Positions 51,774 to 60,773 are shown, counted from the stretch's first letter. The stretch is DNA of 64,000 bases from Agriterribacter humi (GCF_009192765.1 NZ_VOHQ01000014.1:62001-126000), one strand, 5' to 3'. The notes: generated by a model from the sequence alone, not told the origin. Program-made: numbers and translations.

Positions 51774-53108
51774 TTATTGGTTATTGACTACTCCCACCAC
51801 TATATCCATTACATTGGTTTGTGTAGGCCCTGTTATAATAAGCCCCCCTGCCTTTTCAAAAAAATGAAATGCATCATTGTTATGAAGGTAAACTTCAGGA
51901 TCAATGGAAAGCTCATTCAATTTGATAAAAGTATCTGAATCAATCACTGCTCCCGCCGCTTTCGTGGGACCATCTGTTCCATCTGTACCCCCCGAAAGGA
52001 TAGCGGCGTTGTTATTCTTCAGCCATTCCTCATCTTTCAATGCACATAATGCAGCTAAAGCAAATTGCTGGTTGCGACCGCCTTTGCCCGTTCCTTTTAT
52101 TGTAACTGTTGTTTCACCACCCCATAAAAAACAGGCGGGAGAACTGTTATTTTCATTTTTAAGCCGGCTGATAAAAGCCTGAGCCTGTAATTCGGCTTCA
52201 CCTGTAAGCATAGGCGAAAGAATGGTTGTGGTATAACCCAGTGCTTTTGCTTTTTGGTCTGCGGCATCCAACGCTGTTTGATTCGTAGCCACCAGCATAT
52301 TATACACTTTACCAAATGCAGGATTTCCAGGTTTTGGCGTATCCGGTACGGCTTTCTTAATTCCGTTTTGCAGCCAGTTCCTGATGCCGGCCGGAAGTTT
52401 TTCTGAAAGCTGGTATTTTTCTATTATTCCCCATGCGTCCTTAAAAGTTGTTGGGTCTGGTACCGTTAGCCCGCTGGCAATTACGGAAAGATCATCGCCA
52501 GGTACATCGCTTAACAGAAGTGCTATCACTTTTGCCGCTGTGTATTGCATCAATTGTCCGCCTTTTATAAGCGACAGATGTTTTCTTACGGTATTTATTT
52601 CATCAATAGCTGCGCCGCAATCAAGAAGCAATTGTCCTGTTTGCTGCATGTCTTTTAAGCTGCAACCGGGAGGAGCGTCAACCAGCAGAGCGGAAGCTCC
52701 TCCACTAACCAGTAAAAGAATAACATCTTTTTTTTCAGCTTTTTTAAAAAGGTCTGCTATTGCTTTCCCCGCCAGCATGCTACTGTCATCGGGCACCGGA
52801 TGTCCTGCTTCAATAGTCCGGCTATGAACCAGCTCAAGCGCATGATCGTATTTGGTAACAACAATTCCTTCTGTTATGCAGGAATCTAAAATTTTTTCTG
52901 CTTCTAAAGCCATTGCCGCTGCGGCCTTTCCCACTGCAGCAATATAGAGGTTATTAATATCAGTTAATGCAAAGCTTTGGTCCGCTATTTTTATCCTGTC
53001 TTTCTCAAATTGAATATGCTGTGGAATGAAATGTTCAGGTTTTACTGCCTCCACACCTGCAAGAAATATCTGTATGGCATCTGCTCTTGACATACCCGAA
53101 ATTAACAT
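51774..53108 (-). CDS. glycerate 2-kinase (MOFRL family)
   Basis: 444 residues from the ATG at 53108; an ATG at 53093 (MSRADAIQIF) is equally good, while the longest frame starts at a TTG. The protein phosphorylates D-glycerate to 2-phosphoglycerate with ATP. The N-terminal nucleotide-binding DUF4147 domain has VAAVGKAAAAMA near residue 50 and LLLVSGGASALLVDAPPG. The C-terminal MOFRL domain has GGETTVTIKGTGKGGRNQQF and ILSGGTDGTDGPTKAAGA. It is cytoplasmic. It is divergent from the FadJ-type gene with an imperfect inverted repeat between them. It would feed glycerate from hydroxypyruvate or tartronate metabolism into glycolysis. Confidence 0.9.
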   Translation of the reverse strand: MLISGMSRADAIQIFLAGVEAVKPEHFIPQHIQFEKDRIKIADQSFALTDINNLYIAAVGKAAAAMALEAEKILDSCITEGIVVTKYDHALELVHSRTIEAGHPVPDDSSMLAGKAIADLFKKAEKKDVILLLVSGGASALLVDAPPGCSLKDMQQTGQLLLDCGAAIDEINTVRKHLSLIKGGQLMQYTAAKVIALLLSDVPGDDLSVIASGLTVPDPTTFKDAWGIIEKYQLSEKLPAGIRNWLQNGIKKAVPDTPKPGNPAFGKVYNMLVATNQTALDAADQKAKALGYTTTILSPMLTGEAELQAQAFISRLKNENNSSPACFLWGGETTVTIKGTGKGGRNQQFALAALCALKDEEWLKNNNAAILSGGTDGTDGPTKAAGAVIDSDTFIKLNELSIDPEVYLHNNDAFHFFEKAGGLIITGPTQTNVMDIVVGVVNNQ

Positions 53109-53167
53109 TAGTTTTAAATCCCTGACGCTGTACTTTCCCAATCAATTTTATATTATCTTCGGTGTCA

Positions 53168-53189
53168 ATTAGTTGTTTAACTAACTAAT
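53168..53189. promoter_or_regulatory. 22-bp imperfect inverted repeat between divergent glycerate kinase and FadJ-type genes
   Basis: ATTAGTT (53168-53174) is complemented by AACTAAT (53183-53189), with TTAA at the centre; 18 of 22 positions match the reverse complement. It lies 34 bp before the FadJ-type ATG and about 60 bp before the kinase start, a good place for a TetR/FadR-type repressor. The regulator is not in the window. Confidence 0.4.
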
Positions 53190-53222
53190 TTGAAATATCT
53201 TATAAACGCAAAGGATAGTTGT

Positions 53223-55634
53223 ATGAAACGTATAATAAAAAAAGTTGCGGTATTAGGTTCAGGTGTGATGGGTTCCCGTATTGCATGTCATTTTGCAGGG
53301 ATAGGGATCCCGGTTTTACTGTTGGATATTGCTCCAAAAGAATTAACGGATGCGGAAAAAGCGAAAGGATTGACGCCTGATCATCCCGCCATAAAAAACC
53401 GCATTGTAAACGATGCCCTTGCGGCGGCCATAAAGTCGAATCCTTCGCCGGTATATACAAAAGATGTTGTGAAGAAGATTAAAACCGGAAACTTTACAGA
53501 TAACATGAAAGACATCGCGGCCTGCGATTGGATCATTGAGGTAGTAGTGGAAAGATTAGATATTAAGCAAAGTGTATTTGAGGAGGTGGAGAAATTTCGC
53601 AGGCCCGGAACGCTGATCACTTCCAATACTTCCGGTATTCCTATACACCTCATGGCGGAAGGCAGGAGCGAAGATTTTAAAAAAAATTTTTGCGGCACCC
53701 ATTTCTTTAATCCTCCCCGTTATTTGAGATTATTAGAAATTATTCCCACCGCTTATACCGATAAGGGCGTAATAGATTTTTTAATGGAATATGGTGATTT
53801 GTACCTGGGTAAAACCACCGTATTGTGTAAAGATACTCCTGCTTTTATTGCCAACAGGATCGGGGTATACAGTATGGCATCCATATTCAAACTTGTTGAA
53901 AAATTAGGCTTAAGCATTGATGAAGTGGAGGCGCTTACAGGTCCGGTTTTTGGTCGTCCCAAATCGGCAACTTTCCGAACTGCCGATGTTGTTGGCATTG
54001 ATACATTGGTTAAAGTTGCCCGTGGGGTTTATGATAATTGTCCTGATGATGAAGCAAGAGATACTTTTATTATTCCTTCATGGGTAGAAAAACTTGTGGA
54101 GAATAAATGGCTGGGCGATAAAACCGGGCAGGGATTTTTCAAAAAAATAAAATCGAAGGGTGGCGGTTCCGAAATATTAGTGCTCAACCTTTCAACGCTT
54201 GAATATGAGCCACGTAAAAAGCCAAAATTCGCAACAATAGAAACCACTAAAGGTATAGATGATTTGAAGTTGCGTATAAAAGCACTGGTGGCCGGGCAGG
54301 ATAAGGCCGGAGAATTTTACAGGCAATTTCATTACAGTTTATTTTCTTATATCTCTCACCGGATACCTGAAATTTCTGATGAAGTATACCGTATTGATGA
54401 CGCTATGAAAGCCGGCTTTGGCTGGGAGATCGGCGCTTTTGAAACCTGGGATGCCCTGGGTGTGGAAAAAACGCTTAAAGCGATGAAAGATGCGGGCTAT
54501 ACTGTTGCATCGTGGGTTGATGATATGCTTGAAAAAGGGAACACCACTTTTTATAAAGTTGAGAAAGGGGGTACATTATGTTATTCGCCCGTCAGCGGTA
54601 CTTACGTTTCAACTGTGGCTGCAGGAACAGAAAATGCTTTTCTGGTAATGAAAAATTTTGCAGGCCAAACGGTTTGGAAAAATAGTGCGGCTAATGTGTA
54701 TCATTTGGGCGATGATGTGCTTGGACTGGAATGGAATACCAAAATGGGAACAATAGGCGGGGAGGTGCTGGAAGGTATTCAAAAGGCAATTGCATTAGCT
54801 GAAGAAAAATACAAAGGTGTTGTAATAGCCAATGATAGTCAGAACTTTTCTGCCGGTGCTAATGTGGGTATGATCTTTATGTTTGCCGTGGAGGAGGAAT
54901 ATGATGAGCTTGATATGGCTGTTCGGGCATTCCAGAATACAATGATGCGTGCCCGGTATTCAAGTGTACCCGTAGTGGTGGCGCCTCATGCTTTAACCTT
55001 AGGCGGCGCCTGCGAGTTGAGTTTGCACAGCGACAAAGTGCTGCCTGCAGCAGAAAGCTATATAGGATTAGTAGAACTGGGCGTGGGGTTGATACCCGGA
55101 GGTGGCGGTACAAAGGAATTTGTACTGCGTGCCGCTGATGAAATGCACGAAGACGAGCCGGATACGATTACTTTAAAGAACCGTTTTTTAACGATAGCAA
55201 CCGCTAAAGTTTCTACCAGTGCCTTTGAAGCTTTTGACCTGGGTATTTTAAGAAAGGGACATGATGAAGTGATCATTAACCAGGACAGGCGGATTGCTGC
55301 CGCTAAAAGCAGTGTTATAGAAATATTTGATAACGGCTATGTTACTCCTGTACAGCGTACCGATGTTAAAGTGGCCGGGCGTTCTGCTCTTGGGGCTTTA
55401 TATGCCGGTATTAATGGTATGTGGAGAGCCAATTATGCTACAGACCATGATGTGGTGGTAGCTAAAAAATTAGCATACGTAATGTGCGGCGGCGACCTTA
55501 GTGAACCCTCTTTGGTTAGCGAACAATATTTGCTTGACCTCGAAAGAGAAGCGTTTCTGAGCCTTTGCGGTGAAAAAAAGACGCTGGAACGGATACAAAG
55601 TGTTTTAAAAGGAGGTAAGCCGGTTCGGAATTAA
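53223..55634 (+). CDS. 3-hydroxyacyl-CoA dehydrogenase / enoyl-CoA hydratase fusion (FadJ/FadB type)
   Basis: 803 residues from the ATG at 53223 (MKRIIKKVAVLGSGVMGSRI); the frame extends 11 codons upstream without signal. The dehydrogenase half comes first: Rossmann GSGVMGSR, the NTSGIPIHLMAEG loop, the catalytic-His region GTHFFNPPRYLRLLEIIP, and a C-terminal helical domain to about 330. The crotonase half is about 480-790 (FSAGANVGM oxyanion loop, LGGACELSLHSD, LGVGLIPGGGGTKEF). The dehydrogenase-first order is the reverse of E. coli FadB but common in Bacteroidota and Actinobacteria-like forms. It does two steps of fatty-acid beta-oxidation. No thiolase or acyl-CoA dehydrogenase gene is next to it. 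Confidence 0.93.
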   Translation: MKRIIKKVAVLGSGVMGSRIACHFAGIGIPVLLLDIAPKELTDAEKAKGLTPDHPAIKNRIVNDALAAAIKSNPSPVYTKDVVKKIKTGNFTDNMKDIAACDWIIEVVVERLDIKQSVFEEVEKFRRPGTLITSNTSGIPIHLMAEGRSEDFKKNFCGTHFFNPPRYLRLLEIIPTAYTDKGVIDFLMEYGDLYLGKTTVLCKDTPAFIANRIGVYSMASIFKLVEKLGLSIDEVEALTGPVFGRPKSATFRTADVVGIDTLVKVARGVYDNCPDDEARDTFIIPSWVEKLVENKWLGDKTGQGFFKKIKSKGGGSEILVLNLSTLEYEPRKKPKFATIETTKGIDDLKLRIKALVAGQDKAGEFYRQFHYSLFSYISHRIPEISDEVYRIDDAMKAGFGWEIGAFETWDALGVEKTLKAMKDAGYTVASWVDDMLEKGNTTFYKVEKGGTLCYSPVSGTYVSTVAAGTENAFLVMKNFAGQTVWKNSAANVYHLGDDVLGLEWNTKMGTIGGEVLEGIQKAIALAEEKYKGVVIANDSQNFSAGANVGMIFMFAVEEEYDELDMAVRAFQNTMMRARYSSVPVVVAPHALTLGGACELSLHSDKVLPAAESYIGLVELGVGLIPGGGGTKEFVLRAADEMHEDEPDTITLKNRFLTIATAKVSTSAFEAFDLGILRKGHDEVIINQDRRIAAAKSSVIEIFDNGYVTPVQRTDVKVAGRSALGALYAGINGMWRANYATDHDVVVAKKLAYVMCGGDLSEPSLVSEQYLLDLEREAFLSLCGEKKTLERIQSVLKGGKPVRN

Positions 55635-55686
55635 TTTGAAAATTTGAAAATTTGAAAATTTGAAAATGTGGAAATGTGGAAATGTG
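55635..55686. repeat. 8-bp tandem repeats TTTGAAAA x4 then TGTGGAAA x2.5
   Basis: The run starts right after the FadJ-type stop codon: four perfect TTTGAAAA units (55635-55666) followed by two TGTGGAAA units and TGTG (55667-55686). Such arrays are frequent in Bacteroidota spacers and are prone to length change. Confidence 0.9.
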
Positions 55687-55720
55687 CGGTCGTTACGCAA
55701 TGAAGGAGCGTCAGACCGCA
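55685..55720. terminator. two-stem hairpin between convergent genes, possible terminator
   Basis: TGCGGTC (55685-55691) pairs with GACCGCA (55714-55720) and, inside, ACGC (55695-55698) with GCGT (55708-55711). It lies between the convergent FadJ-type and anti-sigma genes. There is no clear U tract, so it may be an intergenic palindrome rather than a terminator. Confidence 0.45.
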
Positions 55721-55745
55721 TACAGGAATTTGGAAATGGAAAGGA

Positions 55746-56099
55746 TTATAATCTCCCCTTTAGAAGAAAATAAAACATCAGCACCAGCAATAATATAATG
55801 ATGGTAGCTGCAACAGGTGTTATCAATTCAGGTTGTTTTTTTGATAACAGCTTTTTTCTGCGTTTGGAGAGTTTTTTTACCAGCATTTTGTTAAGCTCAT
55901 TAACTACCACGGGAAGGTTGCTCTTATCCTGCACCTGCTCTAATCCTTCTGCTGCATCGCTGTCGAAATCGGAATCTACCAGTATCTTTTCTATTTCATG
56001 CTTTTCTTCCGGCGATAGTTTATCTTCCAGGTAGTCTAACAACTTCTGTTGGTCTATTTCTTTTGAATGGGATAATATGTTTAATAAATCATTGTTCAT
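55746..56099 (-). CDS. single-pass membrane protein, probable anti-sigma factor
   Basis: 117 residues. The N-terminal cytoplasmic part (LLDYLEDKLSPEEKHEIEKI, then LVDSDFDSDAAEGLEQV) resembles the zinc-less N-terminal helices of Bacteroidota anti-sigma proteins. A basic patch (KKLSKRRKKLLSKKQ) and one transmembrane helix (about 92-112) end the protein; there is almost no periplasmic part. It follows the ECF sigma gene by 18 bp, so it most likely holds that sigma factor at the membrane. It lacks a FecR domain, so it is not a SusC-signalling anti-sigma factor. Confidence 0.7.
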   Translation of the reverse strand: MNNDLLNILSHSKEIDQQKLLDYLEDKLSPEEKHEIEKILVDSDFDSDAAEGLEQVQDKSNLPVVVNELNKMLVKKLSKRRKKLLSKKQPELITPVAATIIILLLVLMFYFLLKGRL

Positions 56100-56117
56100 A
56101 TTTTATAATTACTGCGA

Positions 56118-56696
56118 TCACACTTTATTTTCCTTCATTTTTTTCTCCATAATGATCTTCAGGTTACGTTTCCCGTTTTGAATATGGCTTTTAATTTGCA
56201 TGGGCGAATACCCGGTTAATGAAGCTATATCATGATAGGATTTTTTTTGGAGGTAAAAAAGGATAATGCATTGTTTTTGATCCTCATTAAGTTCTTCAAG
56301 GGCTTCACTCAGGGCAGAAAATGTAGCATCTTTTTGCTGATGGTGAAGTATGCTGTTATTTTCATCCGGTTCTGAGGCCATCATCTTTTCTGTAACAGGC
56401 AAAGGGGTTTTCCCTTTATCTCTCAGTTGCATAAGACAATAATTGCGGGCTACCATATACAACCAGCTTTTGAAATAGGTAACGGGGTATTTTTGCAGTT
56501 CTGAAATGGCTTTTAAAAAAATTTGCTGTACTGCGTCTTTGGCTTCCTCCTCCTGCTTTAAATACTTCATGCACACACCATACAACAGTAAGGTATACCG
56601 CTGCATCAGTATACCCAGCCATTCATTATTACCATCAGCATAATAATTTTCCAATAGCCCGGTATCTGTTATATGGTTATATTGTAAAGAAGCCAC
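56118..56696 (-). CDS. ECF-type RNA polymerase sigma factor
   Basis: 192 residues from a GTG; no in-frame ATG precedes it. Region 2 spans about 15-85 (MQRYTLLLYGVCMKYLKQEEEAKDAVQQIF, with FKSWLYMVARNYCL). Region 4 spans about 125-180 (LEELNEDQKQCIILFYLQKK, SYHDIASLTGYSPMQIKSHI). It directs polymerase to a small regulon and is likely controlled by the membrane protein encoded 18 bp downstream. Its targets cannot be read from this window. Confidence 0.92.
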   Translation of the reverse strand: MASLQYNHITDTGLLENYYADGNNEWLGILMQRYTLLLYGVCMKYLKQEEEAKDAVQQIFLKAISELQKYPVTYFKSWLYMVARNYCLMQLRDKGKTPLPVTEKMMASEPDENNSILHHQQKDATFSALSEALEELNEDQKQCIILFYLQKKSYHDIASLTGYSPMQIKSHIQNGKRNLKIIMEKKMKENKV

Positions 56697-56812
56697 ACCT
56701 GCAAAATGAATTTGTATATAACCTATAGATGCTGATTGTTATTAATTCCACATGCTGTAAGAGCAAATAGAAGCAAGGTTCTCTAAAGTCAGGCGTTTAC
56801 CCGCCATGCAAC

Positions 56813-57361
56813 TTATTTCTTTTCTCCAAAATTCTCTTTGTAAAAAAGGATCGCCTCTTCTATTATTTTGAGTGCCGTTGCCTTATCCTGGAATTCATTA
56901 ACGCTCACTGTTTTGTTTTCCAGCTTTTTGTATTCTTCAAAAAATTGCCGCAATTCACTAAAAAAATGTTTGGGCATTTCTTCTATATTATTGATATAAT
57001 TTACACCCGGATCGTTGTTGGCAACCGCTATAATTTTATCGTCTGCATCACCTCCGTCAATCATCTGCATTACACCAATTACTTTGGCCTGAACCAGGCA
57101 TAAAGGTTGTATGCTCAAACTGGAGATCACCAGTATATCAAGGGGATCTTTATCACCGCCATACGTTTGTGGAATAAAGCCATAGTTCACAGGATAATAA
57201 AAAGAAGAATAGATGACCCTGTCTAACTTAAGCAATCCGCTTGGCTTATCTATTTCGTATTTCTGCCTGGATCCCTGGGGTATTTCTATTACAGCATTTA
57301 CAATTCGTGGTGAACTTTCGCCGGGAGCTACGCCGTGCCAGGGATGAAGTACTGTTTGCAT
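56813..57361 (-). CDS. ppa: inorganic pyrophosphatase (family I)
   Basis: 182 residues. Hydrolyses pyrophosphate to two phosphates in the cytoplasm and drives biosynthesis forward. Family signatures: [15 protein letters not shown] (substrate Lys/Glu), [15 protein letters not shown], and the metal-binding DKDPLDILV, followed by [10 protein letters not shown]. Length is normal for bacterial family I enzymes. It is encoded alone; the neighbours are an ECF sigma factor and a small lipoprotein. Confidence 0.96.
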   Translation of the reverse strand: MQTVLHPWHGVAPGESSPRIVNAVIEIPQGSRQKYEIDKPSGLLKLDRVIYSSFYYPVNYGFIPQTYGGDKDPLDILVISSLSIQPLCLVQAKVIGVMQMIDGGDADDKIIAVANNDPGVNYINNIEEMPKHFFSELRQFFEEYKKLENKTVSVNEFQDKATALKIIEEAILFYKENFGEKK

Positions 57362-57473
57362 AATTAACTGTGATTTTACAGGAAAGATAGCAATAAAACC
57401 AAACAGCGTATCTGGATTTTTTTGCCGGATTTATATGGTGGCATGCATACAGATGAGATATGATAAGTACATT

Positions 57474-57890
57474 TTATTCGGCTGCTGTATCTCCCGTGAA
57501 AGTATATTTGAAGTCAACCCACCACTCGCCATTCCTTTTAATTAATTTAATCTCGCTGTTCTCTCTTTTGAAAGAATTGGAATAATTAATAATGGTGATG
57601 GAATCATTAAGAGACTGGGATTTATTAATGATGATACTGGCGTCTTTATAATTATCCTTCTCTTCCTGGCTTTCTGCAGCGTATTTCTTTTCAATATTTT
57701 CAAATAATCTTTCATTAGCCGCACCGGGCAGGATAAATATTTTGGCTCTGCGCATATCACCATCGAGGGCAAAACGGATAAATTCTCTACCGGCTTCAAG
57801 CGGATCATCGGGTTTTTTGTAATCCGCATTTCCCGCACAACCGGTTGTTATAATAAAAATGGCTAAAAGAAAGATAATTATACTGCGCAT
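57474..57890 (-). CDS. DUF4878-like small lipoprotein
   Basis: 138 residues. The lipobox is ITTGC (Cys18). The rest has the cystatin/NTF2-like pattern of DUF4878 and related lumazine-binding-like domains: a first helix (DPLEAGREFIRFALDGDMRR) then strands ending in IKLIKRNGEWWVDFKYTF. Such proteins sit on the inner face of the outer membrane; function unknown. A clean promoter box lies 18 bp upstream. Confidence 0.75.
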   Translation of the reverse strand: MRSIIIFLLAIFIITTGCAGNADYKKPDDPLEAGREFIRFALDGDMRRAKIFILPGAANERLFENIEKKYAAESQEEKDNYKDASIIINKSQSLNDSITIINYSNSFKRENSEIKLIKRNGEWWVDFKYTFTGDTAAE

Positions 57891-57907
57891 GTAGTCAATA
57901 ATTGTAA

Positions 57908-57915
57908 CAAAAGTA
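57908..57915 (-). promoter_or_regulatory. -7 promoter box TACTTTTG for the DUF4878-like gene
   Basis: The plus sequence CAAAAGTA gives TACTTTTG on minus, an exact TAnnTTTG match, 18 bp upstream of the ATG at 57890. Transcription would start near 57901. The -33 region (GATTCTGACAG on minus) is a weak match. Confidence 0.55.
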
Positions 57916-57932
57916 CGAATAAAACGCTTCTG

Positions 57933-58586
57933 TCAGAATCCCGTACGTCCATCTCTTACTTTTACTTTCTTCTTTCCTGCATTCTTTTTTTCCCATTCAG
58001 CAACTGCTTTGGGCTTTTCGGCTACTTTTTTAGAAGCTGTTGCAGTGGTTGTGTTACCGGAGTTTTTTTCTTTTTGTCCAAAAAAATAGTTTTCCTGCTT
58101 TACAATAAAGCCTGTATTGGGATCGTAAAATTTCCAGGTGCCGTGCGCTACCGTGGCTACTTCTAATTTTATGATTTTTGTTTCCCATTTATCGGGAATG
58201 GCGGGGTCCGGTACCTGTACGGTGTCATAAGGGTTTTCAGGGTTGGTAGCCCTCCAGCTTTCTTCCCGGAGCAAATCACCCATTTTGGTATAATACTGTT
58301 GTTTGCCATCTTTTTCACCCCACTTGTAATTTTCTATAGCTATCAGGTCACCAACAAGATTATATTTTCTCCATAGGCCTTCTTTTATATCATCAGCAAA
58401 ATAACCTTCTTCTTCATAACCAGGTTCACCACGCAATGCATCTACATGAATTACCCATGGCCCTTGTTTTTTGTTGTTGTTATCTACCCTGTTAAGCGTA
58501 TCTCCTTTTATGGATATGATAAAGCTTTTTAATTGCGCCTGGCTCTGCAGGGAACTGAATAACAATACAATAAAAATGTAGCGCAT
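57933..58586 (-). CDS. exported MORN-like repeat protein with basic tail
   Basis: 217 residues. Signal peptide about 1-17 (ending LQSQAQ). The middle holds YwqK/MORN-variant repeats (KKQGPWVIH, YFADDIKEGLWRKYN, YKWGEKDGKQQYY, ATVAHGTWKFYDPNTG). The C-terminal 45 residues are Lys/Ala-rich (AVAEWEKKNAGKKKVKVRDG). MORN-like repeats in exported Bacteroidota proteins are common; no function is assigned. It has its own -7 box and lies 42 bp upstream of the DUF4878-like gene. Confidence 0.7.
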   Translation of the reverse strand: MRYIFIVLLFSSLQSQAQLKSFIISIKGDTLNRVDNNNKKQGPWVIHVDALRGEPGYEEEGYFADDIKEGLWRKYNLVGDLIAIENYKWGEKDGKQQYYTKMGDLLREESWRATNPENPYDTVQVPDPAIPDKWETKIIKLEVATVAHGTWKFYDPNTGFIVKQENYFFGQKEKNSGNTTTATASKKVAEKPKAVAEWEKKNAGKKKVKVRDGRTGF

Positions 58587-58617
58587 AGAACAATATTTAA
58601 AAGAAACCCTGATCCTG

Positions 58618-58625
58618 CAAAGATA
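58618..58625 (-). promoter_or_regulatory. -7 promoter box TATCTTTG for the MORN-like gene
   Basis: The plus sequence CAAAGATA gives TATCTTTG on minus, an exact TAnnTTTG match, 32 bp upstream of the ATG at 58586, so the leader would be about 25 nt. No good -33 TTG at the normal distance. Confidence 0.5.
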
Positions 58626-58841
58626 TACCCAACAACAATGCCATGTTACACTAAAAAGTTAAAGAAGCGGGTGTCAGGCCTGCAAGGCCCCATCCGCGTT
58701 CTGTAGTATAACTGTAGAAGTCTGAAGCTGATTCAGGTGATGCAAGGTACGTACAGGACAATGTTCGGTTTTATAAAAAGATTACCATTTGTTAAATATC
58801 ACTGGTGCCTTATTTGCGTTAAGAGGTAAAATTTTTAATCT

Positions 58842-59369
58842 ATGAGAGCAATGCTCAACGGTATTTGGCGTATAATGTTTATATGCGTTATTTTTTCCTG
58901 TACCAAAAGTGATATGGAAACTGATTTAAATGAGCAAAAGGCAGCCGATGTTCAAAAACCAGATATTGCCTATAATGTAAAAGCCGCAGTAATGCTGGAT
59001 ATGGTAAACGATGTTCGGACAAAGGGCTGCACCTGTGGAAATACAGCAATGCCCGCTGTTGCGGCGCTTACCTGGAATGATCTGTTGGCCAAAGCCGCCT
59101 TTGATCATAGCGATGACATGAAAGTAAATAATTACTTTTCGCATACAAGTGGTGAAAATACAACGGCCGGCGACAGAATAAGATTAGCAGGATATGAATG
59201 GCGCGCCTATGGCGAGAATATCGCTTTGGGGCAAACAACAGAACAAATTGTAATGAATAGCTGGCTGAACAGTGAGGGCCATTGTAAAAATCTTATGAAT
59301 AAGAATTTTAAAGAAATGGGTGCGGGGCGTTCAGGTAATTACTGGACACAGGTATTTGGTGCAAAATAA
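58842..59369 (+). CDS. CAP-domain (SCP/PR-1) lipoprotein
   Basis: 175 residues. The lipobox is VIFSC (Cys20). The CAP domain spans about 48-172: MLDMVNDVRTKG at the start, LTWNDLLAKAAFDHSDDM (first His), NYFSHTSGENTTAGDRIRLA, YGENIALG (Glu) and a C-terminal GHCKNLMNKNFKEMGAG (second His). An insert with CTCG between helices 1 and 2 may form a disulphide. The His/Glu cavity typical of CAP proteins is kept. Role unknown; CAP proteins bind lipids or act on peptides in different organisms. Confidence 0.88.
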   Translation: MRAMLNGIWRIMFICVIFSCTKSDMETDLNEQKAADVQKPDIAYNVKAAVMLDMVNDVRTKGCTCGNTAMPAVAALTWNDLLAKAAFDHSDDMKVNNYFSHTSGENTTAGDRIRLAGYEWRAYGENIALGQTTEQIVMNSWLNSEGHCKNLMNKNFKEMGAGRSGNYWTQVFGAK

Positions 59370-59414
59370 TGGTAATGCTTTTAAATATTCAGCCCTGGTA
59401 GCTTTACAAAACTT

Positions 59415-60623
59415 TCAGTTGATTCCTTTTAACGGCTCTGTAAATTCATTTTCGCTTTTTGATATTACCAGTGTAGCCACACCATTGCCGATAATATTGG
59501 TAATAGCCCGTGCCTCACTCATAAATTTGTCAACAGCCAGTAAAAATGCCAATCCTTCTAATGGAATTTTATGAAGCGCGGTAAGTGTGGATGCAAGTAT
59601 AATAAAGCCACTGCCGGTTACACCTGCGGCGCCTTTGGAGGTAACCATGAGGATACCCACTATAGATATCATTTCAATGCCAGACAAGTGTACATTGTAT
59701 AACTGTGCAAGGAAAATAACTGCCATAGAAAGGTAGATGGATGTGCCATCTAAATTGAAAGAATATCCTGTAGGAACAACCAGTCCTACTACTGGTTTAC
59801 TGCATCCCATCTTTTCCAATTTTTCCATCAGGGAGGGCAGGGCGGTCTCTGAAGATGAGGTTCCGAGTACAATCAGCAGTTCTTCCTGTATGGTGCGCAG
59901 GAACTTCCATATGCTAAGCTTATAATAGCGCAGGATAAGTCCTAATACAATAAAAATAAACACAGCCATAGTGCCATACATGGTAAGCATTAATTTACCC
60001 AGGGGGATAAGTGTTTTTATACCGAATTTCCCTACTGTATAAGCCATTCCCCCAAAAGCTCCCAATGGAGCCAGGTACATTACATATCTTAGCGCTTTAA
60101 ATACGAAGTTTGTTATTTTCGTTAGCAGGGGTATAACTTTATTTTGATGCCTGCTCATACCCAGCAAAATCCCGCATACAATAGCTACTATAAGTACCTG
60201 CAATGTAAAGTTCTCCCTGATAAAATGAAGCCAGTTAAAATTGGCATTACCTCTTTCATATGCAGAAACATCTTTTATGGGTAGGCCTGTTTTATCAATT
60301 TTGCCCGGTTGAACTATATTGGCAAATACAATTCCGATGATGAGAGCAATGGTTGTAACTATTTCAAAATAAATGACCGCTTTTAACCCAATCTTTCCTA
60401 CTTTTTTAAGGTTGCCCATTCCAACAATACCCAGTACGATGGTAAGAAAAATAATGGGGCCGATAAAAAATTTGATCAGTTGTATGAAGCCAGTGCCCAT
60501 CCATTCGGTTTTTATGGCTGTAGCCGGGAAAAAGTAGCCCAGTAATACGGCAATAACAATTGCAAGTAAAACCCAGAAAGTAAGGTGAGAAAAGATACGC
60601 TTAAACCCTTTGGCTGGTTGCAT
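59415..60623 (-). CDS. dicarboxylate/amino acid:cation symporter (DAACS, DctA/GltP type)
   Basis: 402 residues with eight predicted transmembrane helices plus two re-entrant hairpins. HP1 GTSSSETALPSLMEK, TM7 SFNLDGTSIYLS, HP2 TSKGAAGVTGSGFI and TM8 VDKFMSEARAITNIIGNGVA are all present. The TM8 Asp and Arg positions are those that decide between glutamate, C4-dicarboxylate and neutral amino acids; the mix here (SEARAITNIIGN) fits the DctA/GltP branch without deciding. Imports its substrate with Na+ or H+. It is convergent with the CAP gene (45-bp gap). Confidence 0.93.
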   Translation of the reverse strand: MQPAKGFKRIFSHLTFWVLLAIVIAVLLGYFFPATAIKTEWMGTGFIQLIKFFIGPIIFLTIVLGIVGMGNLKKVGKIGLKAVIYFEIVTTIALIIGIVFANIVQPGKIDKTGLPIKDVSAYERGNANFNWLHFIRENFTLQVLIVAIVCGILLGMSRHQNKVIPLLTKITNFVFKALRYVMYLAPLGAFGGMAYTVGKFGIKTLIPLGKLMLTMYGTMAVFIFIVLGLILRYYKLSIWKFLRTIQEELLIVLGTSSSETALPSLMEKLEKMGCSKPVVGLVVPTGYSFNLDGTSIYLSMAVIFLAQLYNVHLSGIEMISIVGILMVTSKGAAGVTGSGFIILASTLTALHKIPLEGLAFLLAVDKFMSEARAITNIIGNGVATLVISKSENEFTEPLKGIN

Positions 60624-60773
60624 GCATACAATATTGAAGCAGTGGGTGAATCTATAAAAAATTTAAATGTAGTGTAAAATACAATACCGGTTGAGCGTTA
60701 TGAACATTCTTTTGAACCCTGAAACGGGGGAAGAGAATAATGCTTTTATTTGTAATGAAATTGTGCATTCAAA

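Noticed and set aside
55746-56696. Sigma/anti-sigma pair as regulators of the SusC genes
   Set aside because: The anti-sigma protein has no FecR-like domain or periplasmic part, and no intact STN-bearing SusC is in the window, so a trans-envelope signalling link is not supported.
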